A stretch of 64,000 nt of DNA, taken from NCBI GenBank assembly GCA_035582835.1, contig JAYKAV010003059.1:124713-188712 (forward strand). Direction: 5' to 3'. The DNA is from Phoebastria nigripes (taxonomy: Eukaryota; Chordata; Aves; Procellariiformes; Diomedeidae). Made by a program: the position numbers and the translations under genes. Under the pieces are notes generated by a model. The model saw nothing but the letters and a program-made list of their open reading frames with translations, did not search any database and was not told the origin of the DNA. This document shows, one piece after another, positions 50,237 to 63,425 of this stretch (the first letter of the stretch is position 1; the number at the start of each line of letters is the position of its first letter).

Positions 50237-53200
50237 GAAAGTTCTAGATATCCTAAATTTTCTACCCTTGCTTTTTCTTTATTGACTACTACAGAAACAG
50301 ATTAGATCAGATGATGTAACTCTAAGATATCTGAGATGTTTGAAATGGCTATGGAAGCCTTCATCTTCAATGTTTTATGACATGCTGATAATTTAGAAAG
50401 TTCTCAGCCTGCACATTGTTTACTGGTATCTTGCCACTTTGTAACTTGGATCAATGAGGTTGCATCTACATCAGATAGCTCTATTTGACACTAATCCATT
50501 ATCCAAGGCTTGTCATCATGGTACCCTGTATTTAAATATCTTTTCATATTATCTTCAGGTTAATGATGCCTTTTGAGAAAATCCTAATCTGGATTTCTTC
50601 CAGAGTATGTATTTTTTAATCCACTGCGCTCAATATAATTGATGACAATCAGTGCATGGCAAATAATCTTTCACAAAGGGTAGACAGAAGTCTGACAGAA
50701 TTCAACACCTATTCCTGTCCCATGCAATTTGTATCTTAGCTATACTAATAAATAATAAGATGTTTATCAGTTATATACTGATATTTATTAGTATTGCCTA
50801 TTTTTGCATGCCTGGTCTAAAGACATGTTTTGCTATCAGCGGATGTTGCAGATATCTTAGTTCATCAAAGGCTTTTATCCTTTCTTCTTTAGTTGCAAAT
50901 CAGAATGCATTTCCATATTACATTTTCTCCAATGGCAAAATTGATCTAAACAGTTCTTTTCCTTCCCCATGCCACTTGTTCCTGCTGCCACATCAATCTT
51001 CTGCTTTGCTTTTTGTGCAAATGCAGCCATCTGTGGGGCAACACTGTAAGAGAGATCAGTAAAATCAGGGGTGCTAAAAATAAACTCTCCAGGAAAAAAA
51101 AAAAAAAATTGGCAAGGCAGTTGAGCTGGAAAATGTAGGAGAGTGGTGAATCCCCAAACAAAGGGTGTTCTTAAGAACAAGATGAGAGAAAGATCAGGGA
51201 CACAAATGTGTGTGTCAAAAGGGGAAAGGTTGAGGATGCCTCTTTTTCCCCTAAAAATTATGGACTGGAGACCAGATGATGGCAGAGGCTGCAGGAAATA
51301 CAAAATTATCTATACAAAAGAGTTTGGCTTTGCCAATTTTGTGTTGAAGATGATGGTTGAATATTCAGATAAAGATTTCTAAGAGAGACTCAGATGTGGG
51401 ATCTGAGAGGTGGAAACATTTACCCATCATATTTGATTCTCTTCCAACATAAGTTTAAAGAAAAGACCATAAACACATGAAATACTGGCCCAAGGCACTG
51501 TATTTTACAGTACCCTTTCATATGATATAGTAGTGTGTCACATGTAAATACTGAAACTATACTGAGGCCAGCAGTCCATACAAGCATAGATTATGAGAAG
51601 GATCATGCCCTTTCTCCATTCCCTACCACTGAGAGAAAAAGCACTTTTCTTTCTCAGTCCTGTCTGCTCACCTCTCTTCATGCTGATACGATTTTTGCCC
51701 CTCCACTTCTGACAGCGTATTGTGTGGCCTTATGTCTCCTTAGAACATACCAGATGCTTTGGAGGGCAGTATTTTTGTATTCTGATAATAATACTTTGTA
51801 CTTTTTACATACCCAGAATGTTTCAATCCTAGATGTTCTCCAGAAAGTGTTTTGAAAAGACAAGCTTGTTTGTTTTCATAAATCTTGTATGCTTCACAAA
51901 ATGCATCATGCATGAGGTATTTCATCTTTGTTAAAGGGTTTGGGCAGCCCCTACTTTTCCTTAATACCTCTTTGTCATCCTGTTCTATAATAATAAGCAA
52001 GCAAGCAAACATGTCTTCCCCACATATCAAAACAAACCACTGTCAGTTTTTGTGTACAGCTTGTGCAGAAAAGATTCTCTTTCCTCCCTGTGCTTTCTGT
52101 ATTTTGTTAATTGACTATTTTGAATGCTTCTGATGAAAAGCACCTACTTGGCTGCAGGCTCTCTGCTGCAGAGCTCTCAGGAGGGTGGCTGGCTGGACAT
52201 TTGCTTTGTCCCTCATCAGCTTCAAGGAGAAACTATCTGACCACCACTCAATCTCCCAGTAGAGAATTTTAAAATACCTCGGCTCCGTTCCCCTCCTGTT
52301 CTCCAGTATTAGCCAAGAGACTTCAGAATATTTGTACTGATTTGCTGAATCCCTCTGGACATTTAGAAAGCAATACATTACTGCATTGCTTTGCATTTCT
52401 TGTTGCTGTTTTTTGTTTTAGTGATGGTTGCACATTTGAATTGGTAAAATGGTTTGCTGTTCCTGTTCCAGTCAAAATTTGTTCACCTATCCTATTGTGC
52501 TATTCTATACGCTAATCTGTCTGTTCCCCTCTTCGTTTTCTTTCTCTCATTCATCTCCACGCTTGCCTTTCCTTTTTCTCCCCTCATTTTATGAACTTCA
52601 GTTCTCTAATTCCATTTCTCTGTACCAAATCTCATACATAAGAAAGTGGCCAAGACTTTACCCTGCAAACAGTTATATGTAACATTTTTCTGCATATCTT
52701 ATCCAACTGAATACAATGGCACTACTTGCACGCCTTAAGCGACACGTACATGTTTGCAATACTGGAGCCTAACTCACTCGCCTAGCTACTGGCTTTTACA
52801 AGCAAAGAAGGAACTGCCGTGGTTTGTACACAACATACCAAAATTCCAGTATAATCTCATTGCTGTTACCCTCATTTTCCACTTCCCCTCCCATTTGTTG
52901 TAATTGCCTATTCTGTCATTTCAGATTAAGTATCTCACCATGGAATGACTTGTATTCGCTCTTAATTTGATGTACTGGAAGTAGTCCTATTGACTTATGC
53001 ACATAAATAAAGGTAAGTATATGTGCAAGGCTTTAACAGACCGTACACTGCAAATCCTGCAGGAAAAGCATGGTACGTTTTATTCATTTTACAATATTTG
53101 CACATGTTAAATGCAGGTTGGGTAATTAGTAACTTTTTCCAGAGTAAGCTTTTAGGTTTCATACCAGCTTAACGGAAGCACCACTAGTCGTCTATAAGCA

Positions 53201-53849
53201 CAGGATAAACTCCAGTTCCAGAGAATTCAGAGATGACACGAGACAGCATGAATGATTAACTAGAGAAAGAAAAAAAAGGCACATGATTTAAAACCAATGT
53301 AATATTAATGTACGCAAATAATTCTTAAAATATGCCAGAGGACAGAGAGAGGGATTCGGAGCTGGCCCAGAAGCAGAGGTCAGGAGCAGCGAGTAGGCTG
53401 TGGGAGAGGACAGCAGCTAAGATAGGATTGCAGACAGAGGGAACCCCGTGAAAGACGGCGTGAAGGTCGATCGGAAAAGGAGACAGAGAACCCGAAGAGC
53501 GGGGAGGGGTGATCCACACAGCAGGGTCGGAGGCAGACCAGGATTTTAGCGGGTGAACGCCGGAGCCCAGGGAGCCAGGCGTTGACTGCCGTTAACCACA
53601 GGGAGCAGGGTCATGCCATGGAAGAAAAGTTGGGGGCTTCCGGGCAAATTCTGAGACAGGTTCTATTTCTAATGGTAAGAAGGGTGGCGAAAAGAAGAAA
53701 CGTCTGTATTTTAGAGTATGAAATCAATGCTTCGCCATTTCGGCGAGTGAATCAGCGTTCACCGACATGAGCCTATTGAAACGCCTCAATAGTTCGTTCT
53801 TCGCCTTGCACTTTTACATTTTAACGGGTATGAAGTCCACAGAATAGTA
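50237..53849. other. non-coding stretch upstream of CpG island
   Basis: About 3.6 kb of AT-rich DNA without recognised genes or transposons. An A-run lies at about 51096-51110. Frames reach 142 codons on the minus strand without any domain. GC rises from about 53,330 onward toward the island. Confidence 0.5.
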
Positions 53850-55100
53850 AATAATTACTCTGTGTTGCTGCCGCTGCTGTTGGCAGCGCTGCGGCGTCCC
53901 CGCGCACCGGCCCAGCAAGCTGACCGCCACCGGGGAGCGGACACCGCACCCGCCCTGCCGGCGCCGACCACCCCCCGCGCCGGGCCGAGCCAGGCCACCC
54001 CCGAGCCCAGGAGCTGCAGAGAGCGGGGGAAGAAGGGCGAGGCGCCCCCGGTTCCCACCGCCCCCGCTGCCGGGGGGCGGGCGTCGGCGCCCTGAGGGGA
54101 GCCCGACGCCTGCTGCCTGCTGGGGCCGCCCCGCCCCAACGGCCGGCGGGGGAGGACGAGGGGGCGGCACCGCCGTGCGCGTGAGCTCAGCGCGTCGCGG
54201 AAACCAACCGCCCGGGCGCCGCCTTCCCTCCGCGGGCAGACCCGGCCCCGGCCCGCCCGGCCGCGCGCCGCCGGGCTCGGCCCGCTCCGCCCCGCCCGCG
54301 GCAGCGCCGCCCCCTCTGTTACTCTCTCTCTCTCACACACACACACACGCACACAGAGACGCTTCCTGCGTGGGGCCGGGCCCGGGCGGGCGGAACGGCG
54401 CCGCTTCCTCCCGCCGACTCNCAGGTACCGGGGGTGGGCCCGCGGCGGGGCAGCGGGCGCGGGGGTGTCCGGCGGCGGCGCGGGGCGTCCCCCGCCTCGG
54501 GCCTTCGCCGGTAGCCGCCGCCCTGAGCGTGGCGGAGGGTGAGGGGTGGAGCGGAGCCTTCGAGCCGGAGCCGCCTCTGGGCGGGGGCCCGAGCCCGGGT
54601 GGGAGAGGGCTCGGGTAGGTTCCCGCTGCGGCCGGGGGAGCCGCGGCCCAGGGGTGTCCCGGGGGCCGAGGGGAAGTCGTCGGCGGCTGCCGCTGCTCCT
54701 CACATTGCTGGAGGGTGAAGTCATCGTGCCCATTGTCTCCCCTCGGCTCCCCCCGGGCGGAGCGAGGGGCCCGTCCCGCCCCGAGCCGTGGCGGAGGAGG
54801 GGGGCACGGCCGGCCCGGGCCGGCCCCCGCCCGAGGGGCTGGNGTAGCGGCGTGCCGCCGCGTGGGTTTCGCTTGGCCTTGGCGTGGCGGGCGGGGGTGT
54901 GCGGGGAGGTGCTGCCGCCCGCCCGGGTGGGCCGCGGCGCCGCGGGGGGCCCCTCGGCGGGCGCCTCGCTCCCGCCACCCGGCAGCGGTATCTGGCCGCC
55001 GGCGGGGCCCTGGAAACTCTCGCACTTGAACTTGCAGGGCACGGGGAGAGCAGTGTACGCAACTCCCGGGCCTTCGGCGCAATCCGGGGGACAAGGTTCG
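53850..55100. promoter_or_regulatory. CpG island, probable promoter
   Basis: About 1.25 kb of very GC-rich, CpG-dense DNA, unlike anything else in the window. It contains many GC boxes (GGGCGG or CCGCCC, e.g. near 54155, 54287 and 54387) and ETS-like CTTCC sites near 54362 and 54403. I saw no TATA box. Such islands mark vertebrate promoters with dispersed starts. The gene read is most likely on the plus strand, because a well-formed exon follows at 55280; a bidirectional promoter is possible. Candidate donors for a non-coding first exon are CAG|GTACCG at 54424/54425 and TCGG|GTAGGT at 54614/54615. The very long frames here (up to 432 codons on the minus strand) reflect scarcity of stops in GC-rich DNA. 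Confidence 0.85.
54322..54355 (+). repeat. CT/CA dinucleotide tract in promoter
   Basis: A run of CT units followed by about ten CA units with one CG break, inside the CpG island just upstream of a possible exon-1 donor. Length variation here could affect promoter activity; this is inference. Confidence 0.9.
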
Positions 55101-55279
55101 CACGCCTGCCCCCCGAGAGTTTCTCGTTTACCTCTCTGTGCTCCGTTGTCCACCCCGGCTCTGGTGAATCGCAGGAGTGGAGGGGTTTCGAGTGTCTAGG
55201 GATATTACATCTCGGCTGTAAAGGCGGTGGGAGGACAAGCAGTGATGATAGCGTCTTGCCGAGTGTTTTCCTTGCACAG

Positions 55280-55402
55280 GTCCTTCTGCAGAGCTGGGAG
55301 TTTTCCACCTGGCAGTGTACTATACGCACAGCAACTATTGCAGGCGCGTCTTGGAAGGATAGGGAAAAATGGGTAACAAACAATCTGAACGCCAGCGTGC
55401 AT
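55280..55402 (+). CDS. first coding exon of unidentified gene, probable N-myristoylated protein
   Basis: Acceptor TTTTCCTTGCACAG ends at 55279 and donor GTAAGT starts at 55403, so the exon is 123 bases. Translation starts at ATG 55369 in a strong context (AAAATGG: A at -3, G at +4). An in-frame TAG at 55360-55362 closes the frame upstream, which fixes this start. Eleven codons read MGNKQSERQRA, then a split codon (T at 55402, phase 1). Gly2 with Ser6 fits the N-myristoyltransferase consensus MGxxxS, and nearby basic residues would help membrane binding. The exon lies just downstream of the CpG island, as expected for exon 2 after a non-coding exon 1. I do not recognise the family; eleven residues are too few to name it. 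Confidence 0.6.
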
Positions 55403-58400
55403 GTAAGTGAGCTGAAGAGTTGATGGTTGGCAAAGGGGAGGTGTCCTTCAGCCTTTCCCCTCCTGCTCCTGCACTCTCTGACAAAAAGAAATGGGGCTTT
55501 GCCAAAGGGATAGTAGTGGAGTTATGGGGATATGCCAAAGGGACAGTAGTAGAATGCAATTATTGCTGAGCAGAGAAATCAAAATTTGAAGCCTTCATGC
55601 CCTTGTGGTCGCTTATTGGAAACATGCCTGTGTTTCCCTGTGAGGAGCACAACAAATCTTGTTTCTGTTAAAATACTGTAGTTGGCATTGGTACTGATTA
55701 GTGCTTTATCTCAATTGTCATCAAGGACAGCATTATTTTTAAAAAGCAAAGGGCAGTTTGGGAAATGGGTCTTGCAGGATTTAATTCTGTAGGCAAAACT
55801 AATTATAAATTCATTTCTTAAAAAGTCAATTTTTTCCTTCAAATTTTTTTTTTTAATAATTCCTTTTTTGTCAGCCAAAGAACCATATTTCAGTATCTGA
55901 TGAAATGGTTTTTACTCAGTTCATTGGAAAAGGTTTTCAGTTTAGTATCCAGGTCAAACTGAAGTATAAATTCTGAATTGCCCAGCTAACAGAATTCACT
56001 TGCATGCTTAGAAATGATGGCTGTGTAACATTACTTAACAATTTCCAAAATCTTATCATTATTTAACTGTAAACATTTAAATGCTTCAACTTAAAGCTTT
56101 CAGAAAGCAGAGAAAGCACTTTTTTTTTTTTTTAACTGCCTGTGAACTAGGCCTATTTGGTCCAGAAAATGAAAGTTTCACTTTTGCGTGATGGCAATAA
56201 TGCTACTCTTAACAATGAGTTCAGTAAAAGGCTTATATATGCATAACTCTTCTATATGCGTATTTCTTGAAGTATGCCAGCGTTTCAACTGTGCTTTATA
56301 CAATTCAGCATTTATAAAATGCTGAATTCTAGCTGTTATGTTTATGTTGTCAGCTATTTTTGAGTTTGAGGACATCAGATCATCATTTCTAAAAGAAGGA
56401 GTTGAAATGTGTATGTGTGGTTTTCTTCTCTCCCCTTCTCTTCCATCTACCAGACAAATGACACGTTTCTTATTTTATTCTTCTTGCTTATAGAGCAATC
56501 ATCAGATTTTGATTAATTATGCTAGCTGAGGCTCAGGAGGAAAGAAGATGCTTGACAGATGTATTTGTTTACCTTTGTAGTGTGTACAAATCCTGGTCTC
56601 TCCATTAGTAAATGAATCATTAAAACTCCCTTAGCTATGGGATTCCCAGTTAGAACTAATATATGCATTAAGAAAACTTGTTTTATGTGAATATTANCAA
56701 CCTGTAAAAGAACACAATTCTTTTTGCAGTTGGGTAGAGCCTTTTGTGATGGAAAATGTGTATACTTTTTTTTCCTGTTATTAATTAACAGCATTTAGCT
56801 ACTACTCCCCATGACAAAAACTTCAGACTGAATTTGTTCAGTGGGTAGGTGATTCTTCTTAACAGTCCAGTTTGGTTTTTTTTCTGTTTGCTTGGGCCTT
56901 TTTGATCCTTACTTAGTCTTATTAAAGTATTCCTCACAAAGATTGCCCCCACCCCACCCCACCCCTGTTCCTTTCCAGGGAAACAAAGTAGGATGTGTAA
57001 ATCTTTTCACAGAACTGGTTTGGAAGCGCTAAGAAAGGTCTTTGAACTCTCAAGTACAACTCTACTGTTCTGCACCACTGTCCTCTGATGGCCTTTAGCC
57101 AAGCTTGTGGTCTCCATTATGGGGTCAGTTTATGCTGGCCCATGGTCAGACATCCATAATTAGCTTTGTGATTTGTTTTCTGAATTGTACGTAAACACCG
57201 CATACCGGCCTAGTAGAATAAATTTTAATACCTGACTAGAACGAGTTGGTGGATACGTGTTTTAGGCTCTACTCTTCTTAGTGTGATTTCTGGTTTGTAG
57301 CCGAGTGGTGAGTCAGTCTGATTCTTTCTTAGGGTCAGTGAAGGCTCTTTGAAGAACTAATAAAATTCATTCTAACACTGGCTTATCCATAAAGAAGTTG
57401 ATTTCAGATTTTTCTCTTTTTGCCTTTGTCTTAGCTCTCAGTTTCCATTGTCCCTTCTATGTGAACTGATGGAAGATGCGTAGCTGAATGAATCGGTGTA
57501 CGTAACACAGCTTCAAGATACTGAGAATGGTGTTGGATCTTATATTGCTAAAAGGATCTGAATTGCACCTGGAGGTAGACTTCCACCAAGAAGGTAAAAG
57601 GTTACATTGAGTCTCAGAGAACTGGTTGTTTTTAGTAGTGTTGCAGTGTACAATTTTTTTTTTCTCTGCCCTGTAGGAAGAATATGGAAGAGGCTGTATC
57701 AGTACCTCAAACAGTTGGGTTTTTTTAATGTTCCTAATTTTTCACAAGAGGAGACTTCCTTTTATTTCTGAGTCTCTAAAGTAGAAGTTTTATCCATGAT
57801 TTAGTCTAATGTTAGTTCATTTCTAATAGTTTGTCTTTTAAATCTTCAGTGAAATAATCTTTAAGGAAAAATTGAAACCTTTTCATGTTGTATATAGATT
57901 AGATTTCAGATANTGTGTGTTCTGCTTTAACTCAGAAAGAAATATAAGTCCAGATAAACAACTGTGAGTTTGAACTACAGAGTAGAATTCAGAGTAGAAT
58001 TTCAGTCTTCCCTCTTAAGTATTCACTTGCAGGTTACTTCAGAAGATTTCTTCAGGCACTCTATTTATTTTATTTCTTAGTGCTTTGATATAAGTTATTA
58101 TATAAGTTGGTATTTGGTCTATTGCTGGTATTTATGGATTGACAGATTTCTTCCAAACTTCTGTAAACTAATGTTCACCTCATTATCCCAGATTTTCTTG
58201 TAAGTTTGTTTTTTAGTTGATGAGAAAAGACTTTGTGGAAGCGACTTTGCTCATCTGAGTCATAATTTGGCTTAGTCTTTTTTCTTCAGTGATCTCTGGT
58301 TGTTTCACATACATTTCTGGCAATTCTCAGGCACTGCAGAACTGTGTTTTACCTTGGTTTTGATTGCTGGTCCTTCTCTGGCATGGGTTGCTTGTTTTTT

Positions 58401-59389
58401 CTTTTTTTTCTCTTAGTGCAGGTACTGACTTAAGGATCCAAAACAAAGCAATGGATATCTAAAAAGAACTGTAAATGTTATGTGGGACTAGAATATTACA
58501 GGGCTCTACTAGGAATTTTCTTCCTGTTGTGAGCTTATACCAGCTTTAGAATAGTCTTTGAGTTCTTCAAATTAGAATTCAGAGAAGGAAGAAAAGCCCC
58601 ATAGCTGAGTTGTGAGATGTCTTTTGTGATACCACCCTTGGGTCTTTCCTCATTAAGGCAAGTGAGGAGGGCCTTGACTGTCTGTTTTGCTTCACTGTCA
58701 TGGAAGTTGTGGCATACTTCTAAGAAGAATTAACTCTACCTTGAGGTTTATCCATGGAATAAGAAAAAGTAGGAGTGCTTCCATTTTAGGTTACTTTTTT
58801 GCAATGGAAAGATTACTGTAGGCTTTCCACTCTTAAACTGCAGATTGAAGTCAGTCACCTGCTGGATGACTATTAGTATCTTGTTGGACAGGTAGCCAGA
58901 ACACTGCCACTGTAATTGCCATTTTCAAGACGAGAATAGCTGTAGAATGTTTTTTTTTTTCCTGAAGGGCGAGTTTCCAACAGGTTCACTTCACGTCTAG
59001 ATATATTGCACCGGTCTGGAAAGCTGATATGAGAGTTGCTTTAACTTAAAGCATCTTAGCAAAGAGACCTAATTAAATAAGCTTAAATAAAAGTTACATA
59101 TACACAGGTGTTTCCTCAGGCATTAAAACTTCCTCTCTTTAGAGGCCGGCGTATCCCCTAGTGATGTCTTCAGTGAGACATTTGAAGGGCATCTTGCAGA
59201 AATAAATGTTTGTACCAATTCAATTTGGTATAGTCNCTTGTTTCTGCTTCCTAAGTAGAGCACAACTCTGTTAATGCAAGTATCCTGTTATTGTTCAGCA
59301 CAAACTGTCATTGTGGGACTATGTCAGTTCTGTTCTGTTTCCATTTATAGTTGAGACAAATTACTGTTAAACAAAACATTTTTCCATAG

Positions 59390-59522
59390 GTCCTTTAGCT
59401 GCTCCCATAAGGCAGATTAGAGTTCTTACTCTAAATTGGAGCCCCTGGCTGTCCACTTCAGTTGTTCCATTTAGTGAACGAAGAACTGCTTCAGCAAGAG
59501 GACTAACTCTGGAGAAACTGCA
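59390..59522 (+). CDS. weak candidate exon
   Basis: Flanked by a weak acceptor (TTTTTCCATAG ending 59389) and a donor GTAAGA at 59523. If joined to the exon at 55280-55402 the phase fits: the split codon becomes TGT (Cys) and 43 codons follow without a stop, beginning PLAAPIRQIRVL and ending RGLTLEKL, leaving phase 2. An open stretch of this length has roughly a one-in-eight chance at random, and the phase match one in three, so this is suggestive only. No family is recognised. Confidence 0.2.
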
Positions 59523-62500
59523 GTAAGAATCATGTTGCTTTGTTCTCGTTGTGTTTCACTGAAGCTGCATATCCTTAATAAATAAAAATATCACTTTTAA
59601 GTTTCTCAGTTAATGATCAGATNTTTCACATAAAACCAAACTCTGTGAGTCACTCAAGTTCTATTTTTATCTGCAAATGCTTAATCTGTAAGACAGTTCC
59701 AGCTNTACTGTTTAGTGCACTGTATAAGACTTCTGGTGAGACAAATTTACCTCGTGTATGTTTTCAAGAAATAGTTTGTAGGGAGTGCAAAGTGGTCCTG
59801 CACCTCAGGGGATCTACTGAACAGTGGAGGTTCAGGTAGGACTGAAGATTTTAGTTAAGGCATGGGAATTTTACAGTGCTACCTGACTAGCATTTTGGAT
59901 ATGATGACATCACAGCACTAGTGTTGCTGCNCCTTGTTTTTACCTTTAAATATTTATATAAAATAGCCTTGTTAACTGTCTGCTCTTAGACAAATAAGAG
60001 TCTTTCTTAGCACCATAATGGTTGCATTCTAGAGGAAAAGACTATTGGTGGTGCCATGCCTAAATGCGTCATTCATCCATTTCCTCTGCTGAAAGTACAT
60101 GGTGCACAGAACTTGCAGTATATTTCAGTGAAACTGGACAAGGGAAGGGATGTTTTGGCAGATCTTCTGCAGTATCGTAATTCAGAACTCAATCTTGTGA
60201 AGAAACATTTATATCTTTTTTTAGGAAATACAAGGCTTTTATTCTGTCTAAATTAGATAGTTGATGAGTGCTTTGGGCTTTTTATGACCTGAAAATTGGG
60301 GGCCATATGCTCAGCCCATATTCAGTGCTGCAGCTCTTCCTTGTATCAAGATCTAATTGTACCTTGACAGTAAATGTTTTAGTAAGTATTAACTGAACAT
60401 CTGTATGGGGAGTGTATATAATAAGCGAAGATGCTGACAGAGAGTGGTTGTTGCAACATACTGTTTGGCTTTTCTCCTTCGTATCAAAATGCTTTATGTA
60501 GGGAGCATCCAGTTGTCCCACAAATATCTAATAGTGGAAGAACATTTGGATGGGAATAAATAGTGGCTGTAGTGAGACCACCCAACTGGCAAAGGTGAAG
60601 CGGGCTGAGAAACATTTTCTTCTGGTCAGCCATTGGGAAGTATCTTNCTTTGGGTCTGCCTTTTGTGTTTCCGTAATAAGCAATCTAATATGTTGATCAG
60701 TGCAAAGAAATGTGGCTGCAAGATGCAGTGTGTTCAAGGTTAAAGACTTTATTTTTAGAATGTGTACTGGAAAAAAAATTTTTATTAAAGACTTCTCCAC
60801 TGTGTGTCCTGATGGAGGTGCTCTTCTCTTGACTTTGTGTTCCTCTATCTTAAGTCGAATATAAACAGAATAAAGCCTTTACAATTACTTATTTTCTTTG
60901 CTGAGTTGAAGACTTTGCTTCAGTTACCTTCTCAGTTTCATTTTACCTGTGAAGCTGTATCTGATACTTACTTTTTGTTTGACTTTGCATTTTCAAAAAA
61001 AGGAGTCACNCTTTCCTTTATATGACACTGCTAAAAATACATCTTGGGAGACCAGGAGCCCTTTTACTCAGGGTCAGAGATGGAGGTATCAAACTTCTAG
61101 GCCCTTTTTAAGCAAAGGGATCTTTAGTGTTTATAGCCTGCGAAGCCAGGTGGCTGCTTTCCTGAAGTGTAAGATTTTGCAGTCAGTGCAAGTTTGTCTG
61201 TGGGACAACATAGAGAACATAGAAACCTGCAAAGCTATTGTGCTCACTATTTCTCTTAATTTCACAACACCATGGTTTTAAGCCATCTCCATTTGGACTG
61301 AGGGATTTTTGTATCTAGTGACCAAAAGTATTTTCCTCCTTTAAGTTCCTACCTGACTAGTTACTTTTTTTTTTCCTCTCCTTTCTTTCTTTCTTCCTCT
61401 TCCTGTTCCTATTTGCTGTTGCATTTTTTTTTTTTTCCCCTTTATGTGGCAGTACACTTTTGTTCAGACTTTGTCTGTGGTGGTGGTGCGTAGCTGCAGA
61501 AAAGCAGATGTTGCCTTCTGTGACCTGACACCAGGCAGAAATTAAGCCAGGGTAAGAAGGGAAGAGAGCTCTGTAAGCTCAGCACAGGAGTCCTGAGTCT
61601 TTCCATTATTAACAATTAAAGATGATTCCAAGATCAATTGGGTAATGATTAACTAACTAATAAAAAGAGAACAAGGATAAACAAAGAAAAAGATCCTGCC
61701 TTGCAAGAATTCAGATTATTAGGATTACATGCTGCCTGCCTGTCTGGGAAAGGAAGAACAAGCTCCCGTTTTCAGTGTTAATTTAATTAGTAGATAAACT
61801 TATCTTTTGCTGTTGAATTGAAGCTTTGCAAGGAGGTGTTGTTTACTGGGGAATGGGTTAAGAAATAGAAGCATCCTGTTTAGTCGTGCCCAGCAGTGCT
61901 TCAGTTTTTTCTCTAAAACAGTAAGCAGTGAAAACGGTTTCTTCCTGCCTCCTACACCCTGCCCTAATCAACATAATATTGTGGCTGGATCTAGTCCAAG
62001 AAGTGTTGTTTGAGTAAAATANGAAGACAGTGACATGGTTTTGTTTTCATTGTTGCTTTTTTCTGTTTTGTTTCTGAGGTGTGAGGTACTGCTGTATTTT
62101 TAGGGCTATATAATCATATTCTTTTTCTTATCTCAAAGGTCATACAATATTACCTTCCTGTTTTAAGGGTAACAAATAATTTCTAAATCACAGTTTCAAC
62201 CTAAGTTATCTCCCACAAGCTGTGGGGATCTTNGCACTGTATGCCATTATACAGAAAATGGCATATGCACAATTAATGTAAAGCCACAGTATGCTGCATT
62301 TGTGGGACGGATTCTCTTAAACCATCTGTAAATTTGCTTTTGTTCATCTCTGGTAGTTAAAAGTAAAAATAATAAAGAATATATATTTTGATGTGGTTGG
62401 TGTTCCTCCTGAAATTCATGAAAACACACCTCTAAGAGTACGTGGAAGAACAGTTTTATTGTGCTAAAAATCATTCAGTGAGAGAACAAATTAGAACTCT

Positions 62501-63376
62501 GAAAGGAGGGAGCTTCCAGTTGGCAATACAGTGAACAAAAATTCAACACTTTATGGAAAGCCTCGGTAGATCGATGCTTTTATCTGTAAAAAAGCAATGT
62601 AGGTACTGAAGCTCTCTGTAAAATGTAGTCCTTCTGAAGTTAGAACTATTCACCTTTAAAGTTCAGCTCTCTGAAATGTGTGCTTTGTTTGTACAGTATT
62701 ACTGTAGACTAGTAACTGAATATGGGTGGTTTTGGAATATTTGGTGATGAAGATAAAACCTTGTTTTGGTGATTTGATTTCCTTCAAAAAAGGGAGGTTA
62801 TTAGATTTACCTTCATTATCACATGACTGTCAAGTCATCAAAGTAGTTGACTGGAGTATGGTGTTGAGTAAGTATTGTCTAACTCGATATGTACTTGCAG
62901 TAACTTTAACTTCTCTAATGGGCATCCTGCAACAAAAACGGTCCATTTTGTAGGGGAAGAATGGCTCAGGTTTTAATAGTGTGTAGAATGCAAGAACTCT
63001 GTCTTTCTATTGTAAAGACAAGGAAGATGCCTTCAGGATGCTGGTAGTTTAACTTTGTTTCTTAGAAACCATGATAATGTGTGCACTAGAAATANTAGAA
63101 ACAGGTAGGTGTGCCTTCTGCAGCAGTTAGATGAGTTATTTGCCCTGGTTTTGTAATGTGAAGGATTGCACATGTCAATAAAGTGAAACTGATTCTGCCA
63201 TTGCATGCAGTTTATTGTAATTTTAAGGTTTCAGATCAAATTCTCAAATCTTAAGAAATGCCAGAATTAAGGTTGAAGAAGCAACCATAATTTGATTACC
63301 TTTTGTGCCTACCTTTATCAAGTTATAGTCCTTAATTATACAGCTGTGGGGTTTTTTGTTTTTTTCTTCCCCACAG

Positions 63377-63425
63377 AAACATTCCTGAGAGTACACTTGC
63401 CCTGTCCACTGGGGAGTCCGTCTAG
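63377..63425 (+). CDS. weak candidate terminal exon
   Basis: A strong polypyrimidine acceptor (TTTTTTTCTTCCCCACAG ending 63376) precedes a frame that fits phase 2 from the candidate exon at 59390-59522. It reads NIPESTLALSTGESV and then TAG at 63423-63425. AATAAA signals follow at 63436-63441 and 63494-63499, consistent with a short 3' UTR. Alternatively the acceptor serves a non-coding exon, or is a chance match in T-rich intron. Confidence 0.2.

Noticed and set aside
53855..55153. 432-codon minus-strand frame across the CpG island, with an internal ATG at 54733 in a good context.
   Set aside because: GC-rich DNA rarely contains stops, long frames exist on both strands here, and the product is low-complexity R, P, G and A. 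I saw no matching splice sites on the minus strand. A minus-strand gene sharing the promoter is not excluded.
60056..60256. 66-codon plus-strand frame starting MPKCVIHPFPLLKVHG.
   Set aside because: It has no upstream acceptor of quality and no donor within it, and the tail runs into T-rich intron. The length is within chance.
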